NCBI RefSeq assembly: GCF_039539525.1
Contig: NZ_BAABDH010000106.1
Coordinates: 1 to 64,000, forward strand
Length of the DNA stretch: 64,000 bases
Reading direction: 5' to 3'
Origin: Hymenobacter algoricola
GTDB lineage: Bacteria; Bacteroidota; Bacteroidia; Cytophagales; Hymenobacteraceae
Both the position numbers and the translations under genes were made by a program. Below the pieces are notes generated by a model. It was not told where the DNA came from. It did not search any database and saw only the letters and a program-made list of their open reading frames with translations. Positions 17,301 through 24,987 of this stretch are shown piece by piece; position 1 is the stretch's first letter; every line of letters starts with the position of its first letter.

Positions 17301-17898
17301 CCGCCGTCAGGTTGATTTTGTCGGTGAGCTTGCCGTCGAGCTGCAGGTTGAGCGAGGAGTTGACGAACACGTTCTGGGTGTTGCCAAACGAGATGCCCCG
17401 CGACAGGTTGCCGGTTTTGCTGATACCCGGGGTGCTCAGAATCTGCTCCTTCACCCCGAAGTCGTCGTACTGCAGGGGCCGGCGCAGAAAGTCCAGGCTG
17501 TCCATCATGCTGCGGGGGCGGCGGTAGCGGGCCGCCGTCAGCTGCACGGGCAGCACCCGGTAGCACACCAGCACCGAGTCGGCCGCGCCGGCAAGCAGCA
17601 GGTCGGGCTGGCCGGGGTCGGGGTTGGGCAGGCGGCGGCCGGGCTGCACGAAGCGGTACTGGTCGGTGCGGGCATCGTAGGCCAGGGCGCGCCCCCCGAT
17701 GGTTACCGACGTGGGCACGATGGTCAGCGTATCGGCCAGGGTGAAGGTGGTCGTGTCGCGGGCCGGGGTGAGGCGCACCCAGCGGCAGCGCCGCGACGAG
17801 GGCAGCCCCGCCTGCTGGGCGACGGCGGCGTGGGCGGCCAGCAAGACCATCAGCAGCAGGCAGGCGGGCAGAAGCCGATGCGTAATGCTGCTGATCAT
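14323..17898 (-). CDS. Very large predicted outer-membrane beta-barrel protein
   Basis: 1191 residues from ATG at 17898, chosen because a signal peptide (MISSITHRLLPACLLLMVLL, ending AVAQQ) begins there; the frame is open for 15 more codons. After about 150 residues comes the family stretch GISKTGNLSRGISFGNTQNV, SSLNLQLDGKLTDKINLTAAISDQN, PEGNTQQLQEFDRIYI and LTAGDVVLRNKPDYFLRFYK, followed by many amphipathic strands rich in R-x-D and Y. The chain ends in RMQVSVLF, with the terminal aromatic typical of outer-membrane barrels. I recognise this as a widespread uncharacterised Bacteroidota surface family, distantly reminiscent of SprA-like barrels; the function is unknown. Downstream lies the minisatellite. 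Confidence 0.75.
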   Translation of the reverse strand: MISSITHRLLPACLLLMVLLAAHAAVAQQAGLPSSRRCRWVRLTPARDTTTFTLADTLTIVPTSVTIGGRALAYDARTDQYRFVQPGRRLPNPDPGQPDLLLAGAADSVLVCYRVLPVQLTAARYRRPRSMMDSLDFLRRPLQYDDFGVKEQILSTPGISKTGNLSRGISFGNTQNVFVNSSLNLQLDGKLTDKINLTAAISDQNVPFQPEGNTQQLQEFDRIYITLSHPSWNLTAGDVVLRNKPDYFLRFYKNVQGAAGEVNLGRPGRRSSTVAAAGVAKGKFASLDLAPIENVQGPYRLRGPNGEQFIIVLANSERVFLDGRLMTRGFDFDYVIDYNQAEVTFSPRHLITRNSRIKVDFEYSDFNYSRSLTHLSHYQELGKLSVRANYYREADNPDNSPNLTLTPTERDTLRKLTDNVSQLRLPGGVRRDYNRQEVQYNQAIILDPATGLPVVTFVYPPTDTTNVYDVRFTQVGSGLGDYSLSSQNANANGRVFQYAGPGRGSYLAERVIPTPLQKQLTAVGTSYRVDSTATVFVDLASSQLDLNRFSAATDKGQAFRVGYAVLDRPLALPVLRGYKLRSTLDYEYTSSRFSPIDRYRDVEFDRNWSTTSSAQGTTGLRTSREDNILNFSVGVARDFNNNVNYRLSRRYRAGEVDGVQHWIDVARKIGDLEVRSGLFLLSSEAGRRHSDWARGEATARYVRGPVVPGYAYRFDKNRVALPGGDSLTSANYYDEHAFFLQSRDSAKTRFRLDYTYRRDQTPTPQLNELRERGRAQTWQGAFTSRLGRNQDLNVLASYRDLAARDSVRQRTVLSKIDWNATFFQNVLRSELSYSIATGREPRRDFAFIPAGNGQGTHYYGGDANNNQRQDKEEFFEAQTPDAQYRTHIKVYLPTDDYITAFANRFSYRLTVSAPRQWREAEGLLALVARFSALTTVTLDRRTTDTALGSRLNPFAFQTDDQLLLSLNKLLRNTLYFNRSNPIFGAEFTVQQTQQKVLLTNGTDTRNLASQQLLLRRTLAQSFTGRLTASRNVRASFSNYLANLPGGQASRDFSLLIYEVAPEVSYQPNTSLRFTGTYLRTSKLNTREGPGQGVHGTFDELGLDTRLSQVSKRTVTTGIHYVRVGLNREEAQSTLVGLEILNALRPGSNFTWNMNLEQRLSNGLNVSVAYDGRKAKGLNAVHTGRMQVSVLF

Positions 17899-17962
17899 AG
17901 AAACGGGTTGCGGGAGAAAAGGAGCAAAAGGCGCTGGCACCACAACGAGAAAAGGCGTGCTA

Positions 17963-18062
17963 TTCGTTTTTCGTTTTTCGTTTTTAGTTTTTGGCCGGAC
18001 CCTTCAGCAACCAGTCCCAACGCCGGCTACCCGGACAAAAAACCATAATCAAAAACCACTAA
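17963..18062. repeat. Inverted low-complexity word repeat (TTTTTCG/TTTTTGG type)
   Basis: The left arm 17963-17995 is built of TTTTTCG words passing to TTTTTAG and TTTTTGGCCGG. The right arm 18031-18062 is CCGGACAAAAAACC followed by ATCAAAAACCACTAA, its approximate complement, across a 35-nt spacer. It lies between the end of the kinase gene and the start of the barrel gene on the same strand. Confidence 0.7.
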
Positions 18063-18069
18063 GGATAGC

Positions 18070-21000
18070 CTACGCCGGGGCCAGCGGCAGCTCGATAAAG
18101 AACTGGGTGCCCACGCCCTCCCGGGTTTCGAACCAGATGCGGCCGCCCGCGCTTTCGATACCGCGCCGCGCCACGGCCAGCCCGATGCCGGAGCCGGTTT
18201 CCTTGGTGGTGAAGTTGGGCACAAAGATTTTGTCGCGCACCTCGTCCGAAATGCCTATCCCGTTGTCCTGAATGCGGATCCGGACCTGGCCGGGGCCCGC
18301 CATGTCCACGGCGGCCGTAATCTGGGGCGGCCGGGTGTCGGGCACTGCCTGCAGGGCGTTGATGAGCAGGTTGTTGAAGGTGCGCACCAGCAGATTTTCG
18401 TCGGCAAACACCTCGTAGCGGCCCTGCTGGGCGTCGGCCGGCTCCTGCAGCAGCAGCGTGCCGCCGTGGGCGCCGCCCTGGTGCAGGGCCACGCAGCGGC
18501 GCAGGATGGAGGCCACGTCGAGGCGCTCGGGGCGCATGGCGGGCAGGTTGGTGAAGTTGCTGAACGAGGTGGCAATGTCGTTCAGCACGTCGACCTGGGT
18601 TATCAGGGTCTGGGAAATCTTGCCGATCAGCTCTTCCACATTGGGCCGCTGCTCGGCAATGGCCTTCTGCAGAAACTGCAGGCTCAGCTTCATGGGCGTG
18701 AGCGGGTTCTTGATTTCGTGGGCCACCTGCCGGGCCATTTCCCGCCACGCGGCCTCCTTTTCCTGGGTGGCCAGCTCCTGCTTGCTGTCTTCGAGCTTGA
18801 GCAGCATGGCGTTGTACTCGCGCACCAGCAGCCCGATTTCATCCGACGACTCGTAGGCCAGCATCTCGTTCTGGCCCGTCAGGGTGGTATGCCGGAGCTT
18901 TTCGGTGATGACGTTCAGCGGATTCGTGAGCAGGCGCGAGGCCAGGAAGGTCAGAATCAGAAACAGGATGAACATCACGGTGAAGATGTTCAGAATGGTC
19001 GAAATCAGCTCGATGAGCTTGTTGTCCAGCTCTTTTTCGGAGTCGAAGAACGGAATGCCCACGTAGCCGGCCAGCGCCCCCGTGCGCCCTTGGCTGGTGG
19101 TGGTGCGCAGGGGCAGATACAGCGCATTAAACGACAAGGAACCGGCCCGCTCGGTGAGCAGGGTGCGGGGCTGCCCGCGCTCGGCCAGCGCGGCCACGGC
19201 CTGCGGGTTCATCAGCGGGCTCAGCAGCCCCGACTCGAAAATCAGGGGCTGGCTGCTCACCAGCAGCTGGCCGTGGGCGTCGTAGAGGTTCAGGTCGGTT
19301 TCGGTGAGGCCGGCCACGTTTTCGGCCAGGTCGATGAGCGGGGCCTTGCTGGCGGAGTCGGCCAGCAGCGCGTCGTGGCGCAGCAGGTTTTCCTGCACGG
19401 CCCGGCCGCGGCTGGCGTAGGAGCGCAGCAGGTCGCGCTTATACGACGAGGTCACCTGGCTGGCCGTGGCCACGCTCACCACCACCAGCGGCACCAGAAT
19501 GCCGAAGTTGAGGAACAGCTGGATCTTGGTGCTGAAGTTGGCCTGAAAAGCATCCACGTACCGGCCCCGGGCCAGCATGTAGAGCCCGATGGACAACAGC
19601 CAGAAAAACGTGTGCAGCAGAAACAGAAAGGAGAAGTTGGCCAGCCAGTCGCTGAAGGTGTAGGTGGCCGTGGTGACGACCACCGTGCGGTTTTGCGGGC
19701 CGCGCACGGCCAGGTGGTGAAAGTCGTCGTCGGACAGGCCCGAGGTGTACAGGCGCGGGTCGCGCAGCTGCTGGCTGGCAAGGCGGTTGCTGTAGTCGAA
19801 ATCCCCCTCGTTGTACACCAGGCGCCCGGTTTCGTAGCCGGCGTAGCTCAGCTCAGGCCCCAGGTTGGGCTGGAAGAACTTCTGGTCGACCAGCAGCTCG
19901 GGCACCACGCTGTTGGCCGTCAGCTTTTTCAACGACAGCTCCAGCAGCACCGTGCTGGCCCCGCGCCGGGTATCGGGCACCCGCACGAAGGCCACGTACT
20001 GGCGGGTGCTGAACGAGTTGCTGCCCCGCACCAGGTACAGGTTGGCCTGATCGGTGGGCTTGGCCCGGCGCAGCAGCTGCCGGCGCACCTGGTACAGCGA
20101 CGGAGCCGGCTCGTCCCCGTCCAGGGCTTTGCCATTGGTATCGAAGAGCGACACCACGATTTCGTACTTGTTGAAATAGTCGCGCAGGTAGTACTTGACG
20201 ATTTTCTGGCGCACCATGTCCTGGTTGGCAAACGGACTGCTCAGCTTGGCCCGGATCAGCGGGTCGGCGGCCAGCTCCCGGGTGCGCTCGGCCAGCAGGT
20301 ACTCGCCCTGCAGGTCGTTGTCGACGAGCAGGTTGCCGGCAATATTCTGCTTGCTGAGCACCAGCTGATGGTCGAAATGCTCGTAGAGGGCCAGCGCGCC
20401 GACGGCCGAGCTGACGCCCAGCATCAGGAAAATGAACAGGTAGATCTGGTAGGGTACGGCGGCCCCCAGCTGCTTGAGGCCGGTGAGGCGCACGACGAAG
20501 AAAAACAGCAGCGTAAGGCCCAGCAGCCCCATATCCATCTGATCCAGCAGCAGCCCCAGGGGCAGAAACACCACCGTCAGGATGCCCAGCAGCAGCACGC
20601 CCAGCCGCCGGCTGCTGGGCCTGACCACCGAAATAAACAGCTGCGACAACACGTAGAAGCCCACCAGATAGCCGCCCGTGTGCAGCACGATAGCCAGGCA
20701 GAGCAGCAGCTTAAACCCACTGAACTGAATGTTCTGGGTGATATCCAGAACCAGCTGGGAGTTGTTGAAGCTGTTGGCGTAAAACTGGAACAGCAGCTCC
20801 AGCAGCCCCAGAAACAGCAGCACCACGATGCCCCCGAACAGCGCCCGGGACGGCAGGCCGTAGATGTGCCGGCCCCAGCGCACCAGCCCGTAGCGGCGAA
20901 ACAGCAGCAGCCCGTAGTACGCCACCAGCAGCAGCAGAAAGGCGTTGATGAGCAGGTCGCCGAGCGACGGCGACAACCACGAGGCGGCGTACACCCGCGG

Positions 21001-21801
21001 ATCGAAAAGGGGCACTTCAATAAAGGAGAAGGGCAGCCCAAAATACAGCAGCGCCGCCCGAAACGCCGCCAGCGACACTACAACGGTGGCCGCCGCCACC
21101 ATGATTTCGCCTTTGGCCCGCAGTGCCCGCGCCAGCAGCAGCCCGGCCCACAGGTAGAGCCCAAACCCCAGCAGCAGCAGCAGCAGCGGCAGGTATTTGC
21201 CGGTAATCGGGTTGGCCTGCAGGCTTTCCACCGAAAACAGGTAGCGCTCTTCGCCGGAGTAGATTTTGGGCAGGTCGCGCCCCCCGGGGATGCCGGCGAC
21301 CAACCGGACGCTCAAGCCCCGGAACAGGGCTGCCTCCTCCCCTTCCTTGAGGTAGCGGTTGCTGATGCCATAATACTTTTCCAGGGGCACGTAGGTCAGA
21401 ATCACATAGGGCCCGGCCGTGCGGCGCAACGCCAGGAAGCGCCCGAACTTCATGTCCACAAGCTTTTCCTCGAAGTGCTGACTGACGTTTTCGGGCTCCG
21501 GCTGCATGGTGTGGTCCGACCAGTACCAGAGCTGCTCCCCGCGGAAAATAAAGCACGGATACGTGGTCCGCCCCACCAGGGAGCCAAAACTCACCTGCCC
21601 CTGCTGCAAACGGTCGGCTACTTCATCCGCTTCCTGCTCGGCCGTCGTTTCCGCTTCCTGCACCAGGGTTTGCAGCCGGGCTACGTCGGCCCGGAGCAGC
21701 ACGTCGGCGGCCTGTCCGTAGTGAGTGCTCAGGTAGGCTCCCGCAAAGCAGAGCACCGCACCAAGCAGCAGCAGCAACGGAGACAGGTGGGGGGACTTCA
21801 A
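18070..21801 (-). CDS. Large multi-pass sensor histidine kinase (NtrY-like)
   Basis: 1243 residues. An N-terminal anchor and periplasmic segment (to about 190) are followed by a block of about eight membrane helices (about 195-480), a second extracytoplasmic domain, two or more further spans and a HAMP domain near 985-1010 (LTNPLNVITEKLRHTTL). The dimerisation helix carries AHEIKNPLTPMKLSL with phospho-acceptor His at about 1028. The HATPase domain has the N box NNLLINALQA, G1 DNGIGI, and G2 GSGIGLAVARRG. The H-box resembles NtrY/NtrB kinases. No response regulator is encoded nearby, so it is an orphan. The double membrane block suggests sensing of an envelope or lipid signal, which is inference. 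Terminated from the upstream DUF983 gene by a hairpin. Confidence 0.9.
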   Translation of the reverse strand: MKSPHLSPLLLLLGAVLCFAGAYLSTHYGQAADVLLRADVARLQTLVQEAETTAEQEADEVADRLQQGQVSFGSLVGRTTYPCFIFRGEQLWYWSDHTMQPEPENVSQHFEEKLVDMKFGRFLALRRTAGPYVILTYVPLEKYYGISNRYLKEGEEAALFRGLSVRLVAGIPGGRDLPKIYSGEERYLFSVESLQANPITGKYLPLLLLLLGFGLYLWAGLLLARALRAKGEIMVAAATVVVSLAAFRAALLYFGLPFSFIEVPLFDPRVYAASWLSPSLGDLLINAFLLLLVAYYGLLLFRRYGLVRWGRHIYGLPSRALFGGIVVLLFLGLLELLFQFYANSFNNSQLVLDITQNIQFSGFKLLLCLAIVLHTGGYLVGFYVLSQLFISVVRPSSRRLGVLLLGILTVVFLPLGLLLDQMDMGLLGLTLLFFFVVRLTGLKQLGAAVPYQIYLFIFLMLGVSSAVGALALYEHFDHQLVLSKQNIAGNLLVDNDLQGEYLLAERTRELAADPLIRAKLSSPFANQDMVRQKIVKYYLRDYFNKYEIVVSLFDTNGKALDGDEPAPSLYQVRRQLLRRAKPTDQANLYLVRGSNSFSTRQYVAFVRVPDTRRGASTVLLELSLKKLTANSVVPELLVDQKFFQPNLGPELSYAGYETGRLVYNEGDFDYSNRLASQQLRDPRLYTSGLSDDDFHHLAVRGPQNRTVVVTTATYTFSDWLANFSFLFLLHTFFWLLSIGLYMLARGRYVDAFQANFSTKIQLFLNFGILVPLVVVSVATASQVTSSYKRDLLRSYASRGRAVQENLLRHDALLADSASKAPLIDLAENVAGLTETDLNLYDAHGQLLVSSQPLIFESGLLSPLMNPQAVAALAERGQPRTLLTERAGSLSFNALYLPLRTTTSQGRTGALAGYVGIPFFDSEKELDNKLIELISTILNIFTVMFILFLILTFLASRLLTNPLNVITEKLRHTTLTGQNEMLAYESSDEIGLLVREYNAMLLKLEDSKQELATQEKEAAWREMARQVAHEIKNPLTPMKLSLQFLQKAIAEQRPNVEELIGKISQTLITQVDVLNDIATSFSNFTNLPAMRPERLDVASILRRCVALHQGGAHGGTLLLQEPADAQQGRYEVFADENLLVRTFNNLLINALQAVPDTRPPQITAAVDMAGPGQVRIRIQDNGIGISDEVRDKIFVPNFTTKETGSGIGLAVARRGIESAGGRIWFETREGVGTQFFIELPLAPA

Positions 21802-21859
21802 AGGCAGCGGGGCTGCGCCGGCGGGGTTGCCGGCGCCAAAACCAGGAACGGGTGAGCAA

Positions 21860-21886
21860 CAAAAATGCCGCCAAAGGGCGGCATTT
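21860..21886 (-). terminator. Terminator of the respiratory gene block
   Basis: On the minus strand AAATGCCGCC-CTTT-GGCGGCATTT runs into a T-rich tail (TTTTTG), 18 bases after the DUF983 stop. It separates the oxidase block from the kinase gene. Confidence 0.8.
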
Positions 21887-21903
21887 CCTAGTTTTTCGAG
21901 GCT

Positions 21904-22308
21904 TTAGAGGCCCCGGGCAAGACGGCCGGCGGCCGCCGCATCGTAGTGCGTACCCCCGAAAAAGTACAGCATCACCGTGCGGGAATAGCGAAACATAACC
22001 GGCGTAAGCCCTAGTACCACCGTCGCCACCGTCAGAATATACACCCACGCGGCCGGGTCACCGGCCAGAAAGTAGAGCAGCACCCCCGTCAGGACCACGA
22101 TGCCCACGGAAAAGCCGTAGCTGATGTACATGGCCCCCCAGTAGAAACCGACTTCCGGCTCGTAGGTCTGTCCACACACCGGGCACGCGGCCGGCATCTC
22201 GTCGAACTTGGCCAGATTGAAGGCCGAATGGGTAAAAAGCCGGCCCAGATGACAGCGCGGGCACTTTTGCGCCAGCAGGGCCCGTAGTACCGACTGGGGG
22301 CCGGGCAC
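21904..22308 (-). CDS. DUF983 domain-containing zinc-ribbon membrane protein
   Basis: 134 residues from a GTG at 22308, which overlaps the preceding TAG by one base (TAGTG) and gives the family's usual N-terminus. Two CxxC pairs (CPRC and CPVC, separated by about 28 residues) form a rubredoxin-like zinc ribbon, and two membrane helices follow EVGFYWGAMYISYGFS. DUF983 proteins commonly accompany cytochrome oxidase genes and are presumed assembly factors; the biochemical role is not established. A longer upstream frame exists but lies inside the preceding gene. Confidence 0.85.
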   Translation of the reverse strand: MPGPQSVLRALLAQKCPRCHLGRLFTHSAFNLAKFDEMPAACPVCGQTYEPEVGFYWGAMYISYGFSVGIVVLTGVLLYFLAGDPAAWVYILTVATVVLGLTPVMFRYSRTVMLYFFGGTHYDAAAAGRLARGL

Positions 22309-22553
22309 TACTTCTTCTGGTGTGAGTGCCGGTACCAGAAGTAGCCGACCGTGCCGATCAGAATGTAGGGCACCGTCATCAGGTACAGAATGCCGCTGTT
22401 GAGCCCCGACGTGTCGTAGTCGCCATTCTCGTCGCGCGCTGACTCTACCTGGGTTTTGCACATGCTGCACTGCGCCGACGCGGCCAGCGGAGCCAGGCTC
22501 AGCAATACGCTCAGGCACAGCGCAAACAAGCTAAAAATCACAGTCTTTCTCAT
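22308..22553 (-). CDS. Small CxxC membrane protein next to oxidase assembly genes
   Basis: 81 residues: signal peptide or anchor (1-27, ending ASAQ), a periplasmic QCSMCKTQVESA segment, and one membrane span (about 55-73) ending HSHQKK. The CSMC pair just after the cleavage site could bind copper or carry out thiol exchange. The position between DUF420 and DUF983 genes suggests a part in oxidase maturation; this is inference. The family is small and, to my knowledge, unnamed. Confidence 0.8.
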   Translation of the reverse strand: MRKTVIFSLFALCLSVLLSLAPLAASAQCSMCKTQVESARDENGDYDTSGLNSGILYLMTVPYILIGTVGYFWYRHSHQKK

Positions 22554-22593
22554 CTCTTAACTAACAGTCCCGGCGGCGTTAAGTTTCCCGGCC

Positions 22594-23148
22594 TCAGGTG
22601 TAATACGGCGAAATCATGAAGTACACGATAACGCCCGTAATCGAGACGTACAGCCACACCGGAAAAGTCCAGCGGGCAATGCGCCGGTGCCGGGCAAACT
22701 GCTCGGTCAGCGCGAAATACAAGGTAAACAGCACCAGCCCTACCGTGATGGCCGCCAGGGCAATATGGCTCAGCAGCAGCGCAAAGTACACGTACCGGAT
22801 GGTGCCGACCCCGCCGAATTGCGTGGAGGCCACCTGGGAATGATACACCACGTACGAAACCAGGAACAAAGCGCCCAGCAGAAAGGCAGTGCCCATCATG
22901 GCCCGGTGCTTGAGCACTTCCTTACGGCGAATGAAGTAGTAGCCCAGCAGCAGGCACACGGCCGTCAGCGAGTTGAGCACGGCATTCAAAGCCGGCAGAA
23001 ACTTTACCTGGGCGCCCGGAATACGGAAGGTTTCGGGAAAGTAGTGCAGAATAGCGACCAGCAGCGGTACCACTGCCGCCAGTACGGCCATCGTGATTCT
23101 GATCTTGGCATGGTTGCCGGGGTTAACGGCCGGACTCGTTGTGGTCAT
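22594..23148 (-). CDS. DUF420 domain-containing membrane protein
   Basis: 184 residues with about five membrane spans. Family words include LPALNAVLNSLTAVCLLLGYYFIRRKEVLKHRAMMG and VYHSQV, with conserved His residues in membrane segments and a final SITGVIVYFMI. DUF420 proteins are CtaM/CtaG-neighbour proteins implicated in aa3-oxidase maturation in Gram-positives. The start overlaps the SCO gene by 26 bases, so a later Met (residue 20) is possible. Part of the assembly gene run. Confidence 0.87.
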   Translation of the reverse strand: MTTTSPAVNPGNHAKIRITMAVLAAVVPLLVAILHYFPETFRIPGAQVKFLPALNAVLNSLTAVCLLLGYYFIRRKEVLKHRAMMGTAFLLGALFLVSYVVYHSQVASTQFGGVGTIRYVYFALLLSHIALAAITVGLVLFTLYFALTEQFARHRRIARWTFPVWLYVSITGVIVYFMISPYYT

Positions 23149-23797
23149 AGTCGTACAGCATAACGCTGATTTCGGTGATGAGGCGGTTTATTTCCTTGGC
23201 CTTCGTCCCGTCGTAGATGCCCCGCACGCGCTTGTCGCGGTCCACCAAGTACAGGTTCTGGCTGTGAATCAGCCCTGGAGCAGCGCCGGTTGGCGCAGGC
23301 AGGCGGTAATCCTGGGTAGCTAACCGGTAAAGCGCCGTTTTGTCGCCGGTCAGGAAAAACCATTTGCCCGCAATGGCCCCGTACTGCTCGGCGTAGCGTC
23401 CCAGCACCGCCACCGAGTCGTGCTCCGGGTCGACGGTATGCGATACCAGTTTCACCCGCGGCTCGTGCCGGAACTTCTCCTGCACCTTCATCAGCAGGCC
23501 GTTCATGCGCGGGCAGGCGCCGGGACAGGTAGCAAAGAAGAAGTTGGCTATGTAGAGCCCACCGTTCAGATCCTGCTGCGTGACGGCGCGCCCGGTCTGC
23601 GACAGCAGACGGAAATCGCCCAACTGGTGGAAAACAGTATCGCGCTGCCACTTCCCGCCGACCTGCGTCGAATCGACACGGTCGGGCAGGTAAGTTGGCA
23701 GCGCGTAACGGTTAGTGCCGAAGGTTTTCAGAAACAGAAAAGCCAGTACCGGCACGAGGAGCAGGAGGCCCAGCAACAGGGTTTGTTTGGGCCGCAT
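23123..23797 (-). CDS. SCO1/SenC-family copper chaperone
   Basis: 224 residues: an N-terminal membrane anchor (6-24) and a periplasmic thioredoxin-like domain. The copper site is C91-PGA-C95 with His178 in GLIHSQNLYLVD; VSHTVDPEHDS is the other family marker. SCO proteins deliver copper to, or reduce cysteines of, the CuA site of oxidase subunit II, encoded upstream in this block (ctaC). Ends overlapping the DUF420 start and follows subunit IV by three bases. Confidence 0.92.
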   Translation of the reverse strand: MRPKQTLLLGLLLLVPVLAFLFLKTFGTNRYALPTYLPDRVDSTQVGGKWQRDTVFHQLGDFRLLSQTGRAVTQQDLNGGLYIANFFFATCPGACPRMNGLLMKVQEKFRHEPRVKLVSHTVDPEHDSVAVLGRYAEQYGAIAGKWFFLTGDKTALYRLATQDYRLPAPTGAAPGLIHSQNLYLVDRDKRVRGIYDGTKAKEINRLITEISVMLYDYDHNESGR

Positions 23798-23800
23798 CCG

Positions 23801-24142
23801 CTACTTAAAGATATTGTAAATCGCCTCGCCGATGTAGGAGCCTTCGGTGATGAGGGCTACCAGCAGCCAGATCAGCAAGGCCATCGGAATCAGAATAGTC
23901 CAGATCAGGCCTTTCGTTTCATGCTTCAGGTGCATGAACTCGGCCACGATGAAGAAGGCTTTGAAGATGGTCAGGATGATCAGGATCGAGTTCCGCAGGG
24001 TGCTCGGGTCCATGACAAACGTAACCGCAAACTCCAGGGCCGTGATACCAACCAGGACGAAGAAGGTTTTCCAGATCCAGCCGGTGTTGGGCTTCGCGAT
24101 TTCGCCAAGTGGCTGCGTATGGTCAGGTGCGTGATTAGCCAT
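23801..24142 (-). CDS. Cytochrome c oxidase subunit IV family protein
   Basis: 113 residues with three membrane helices. Features are KPNTGWIWKTFFVLVGITALEFAVTF, FKAFFIVAEFMHLKHETKGL and a final amphipathic segment. This matches the small prokaryotic subunit IV family (COX4_pro type), which stabilises the oxidase core. It sits between subunit III and SCO. Confidence 0.88.
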   Translation of the reverse strand: MANHAPDHTQPLGEIAKPNTGWIWKTFFVLVGITALEFAVTFVMDPSTLRNSILIILTIFKAFFIVAEFMHLKHETKGLIWTILIPMALLIWLLVALITEGSYIGEAIYNIFK

Positions 24143-24191
24143 CTGAGTAGGGTATTAAAAGCAAAGAAAAACGACTGGTCTCAGCTCGTGC

Positions 24192-24965
24192 TCAGACGAG
24201 GTAGAAGAAGGTGAAAACGAACACCCACACCAGATCTACAAAGTGCCAGTAGAGGCCTACTTTTTCTACCATCTCGTAGTGGCCGCGCTTCTCGAAGGTG
24301 CCGTTGGTGGTAGCAATGAAGCAGTAGGTGAGCAGCACCAGCCCGCTGAATACGTGCGTGCCGTGGAAACCAGTGATGAAGAAGAACAGGTCGGCAAACA
24401 GCACGGGGCCGTACTGGTTCATGGCCAGGTTGGCGCCGAAGAACGTGGTGCCGTCGAGCATTTTGGTGCCTTCATCCGTACCGTGGATGAAGTGGCTCCA
24501 CTCCCAGGCCTGGCAGCTCAGGAACGTAGCGCCGAAGAGCAGCGTCCAGAGCAGCCACTTCTGCACGTCCGTCTTATCCATGCGGTGGCCGGCTTCGACG
24601 GCCAGTACCATCGTCACGGAGCTGAAGATAAGAATCATCGTCATCAGGGCCACGAAAGCCAGCGGCAGGTCGATGCCGTGCAGACCCGGGAAGGAGTTGA
24701 AGACGTGGTCGGGAATCGGCCAGTAGGCCGAGCTGAACACGAAGTCCTTGTGGTCGCCGGTGTAGGCCAGGTGACGGTGGCGAACCATCCCGTAGGTGGT
24801 CAGGAAAGCGGCAAACGTGAAGGCGTCAGACAGCAGGAAAAACCACATCATCAGCTTGCCGTAGCTTGCCTTGAAGGGTTCGTTGCCTCCGTCCCAGGTG
24901 CCCGAGCGGGGCTCTTCGTGGGAAGTGCTAGGCGAAAGCGTCTGCGTCGTGGAGGTGGTGGACAT
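24192..24965 (-). CDS. ctaE: Cytochrome c oxidase subunit III (first paralogue)
   Basis: 257 residues. A hydrophilic N-terminal 25 residues precede seven probable helices. Subunit III words are FFLLSDAFTFAAFLTTYG, VEAGHRMDKTDVQKWLL, QAWEWSHFI, GFHGTHVFSGLVLL and YWHFVDLVWVFVFTFFYLV. It lacks catalytic cofactors; the subunit supports proton uptake and complex stability. A shorter paralogue follows upstream in the operon, so two subunit III genes exist side by side, both intact. This is common in Bacteroidota. Confidence 0.93.
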   Translation of the reverse strand: MSTTSTTQTLSPSTSHEEPRSGTWDGGNEPFKASYGKLMMWFFLLSDAFTFAAFLTTYGMVRHRHLAYTGDHKDFVFSSAYWPIPDHVFNSFPGLHGIDLPLAFVALMTMILIFSSVTMVLAVEAGHRMDKTDVQKWLLWTLLFGATFLSCQAWEWSHFIHGTDEGTKMLDGTTFFGANLAMNQYGPVLFADLFFFITGFHGTHVFSGLVLLTYCFIATTNGTFEKRGHYEMVEKVGLYWHFVDLVWVFVFTFFYLV

Positions 24966-24987
24966 AGCGGGCAGGGTAAAAACGAAA

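Noticed and set aside
14071..18048. 1325-residue plus-strand open frame
   Set aside because: It lies opposite the outer-membrane barrel gene and has shadow composition (Gly/Val/Ala/Gln). Only the minisatellite portion was kept, as a repeat.
18466..21855. 1129-residue plus-strand open frame
   Set aside because: Antisense shadow of the histidine kinase; rich in Gln/His/Gly with no motif.
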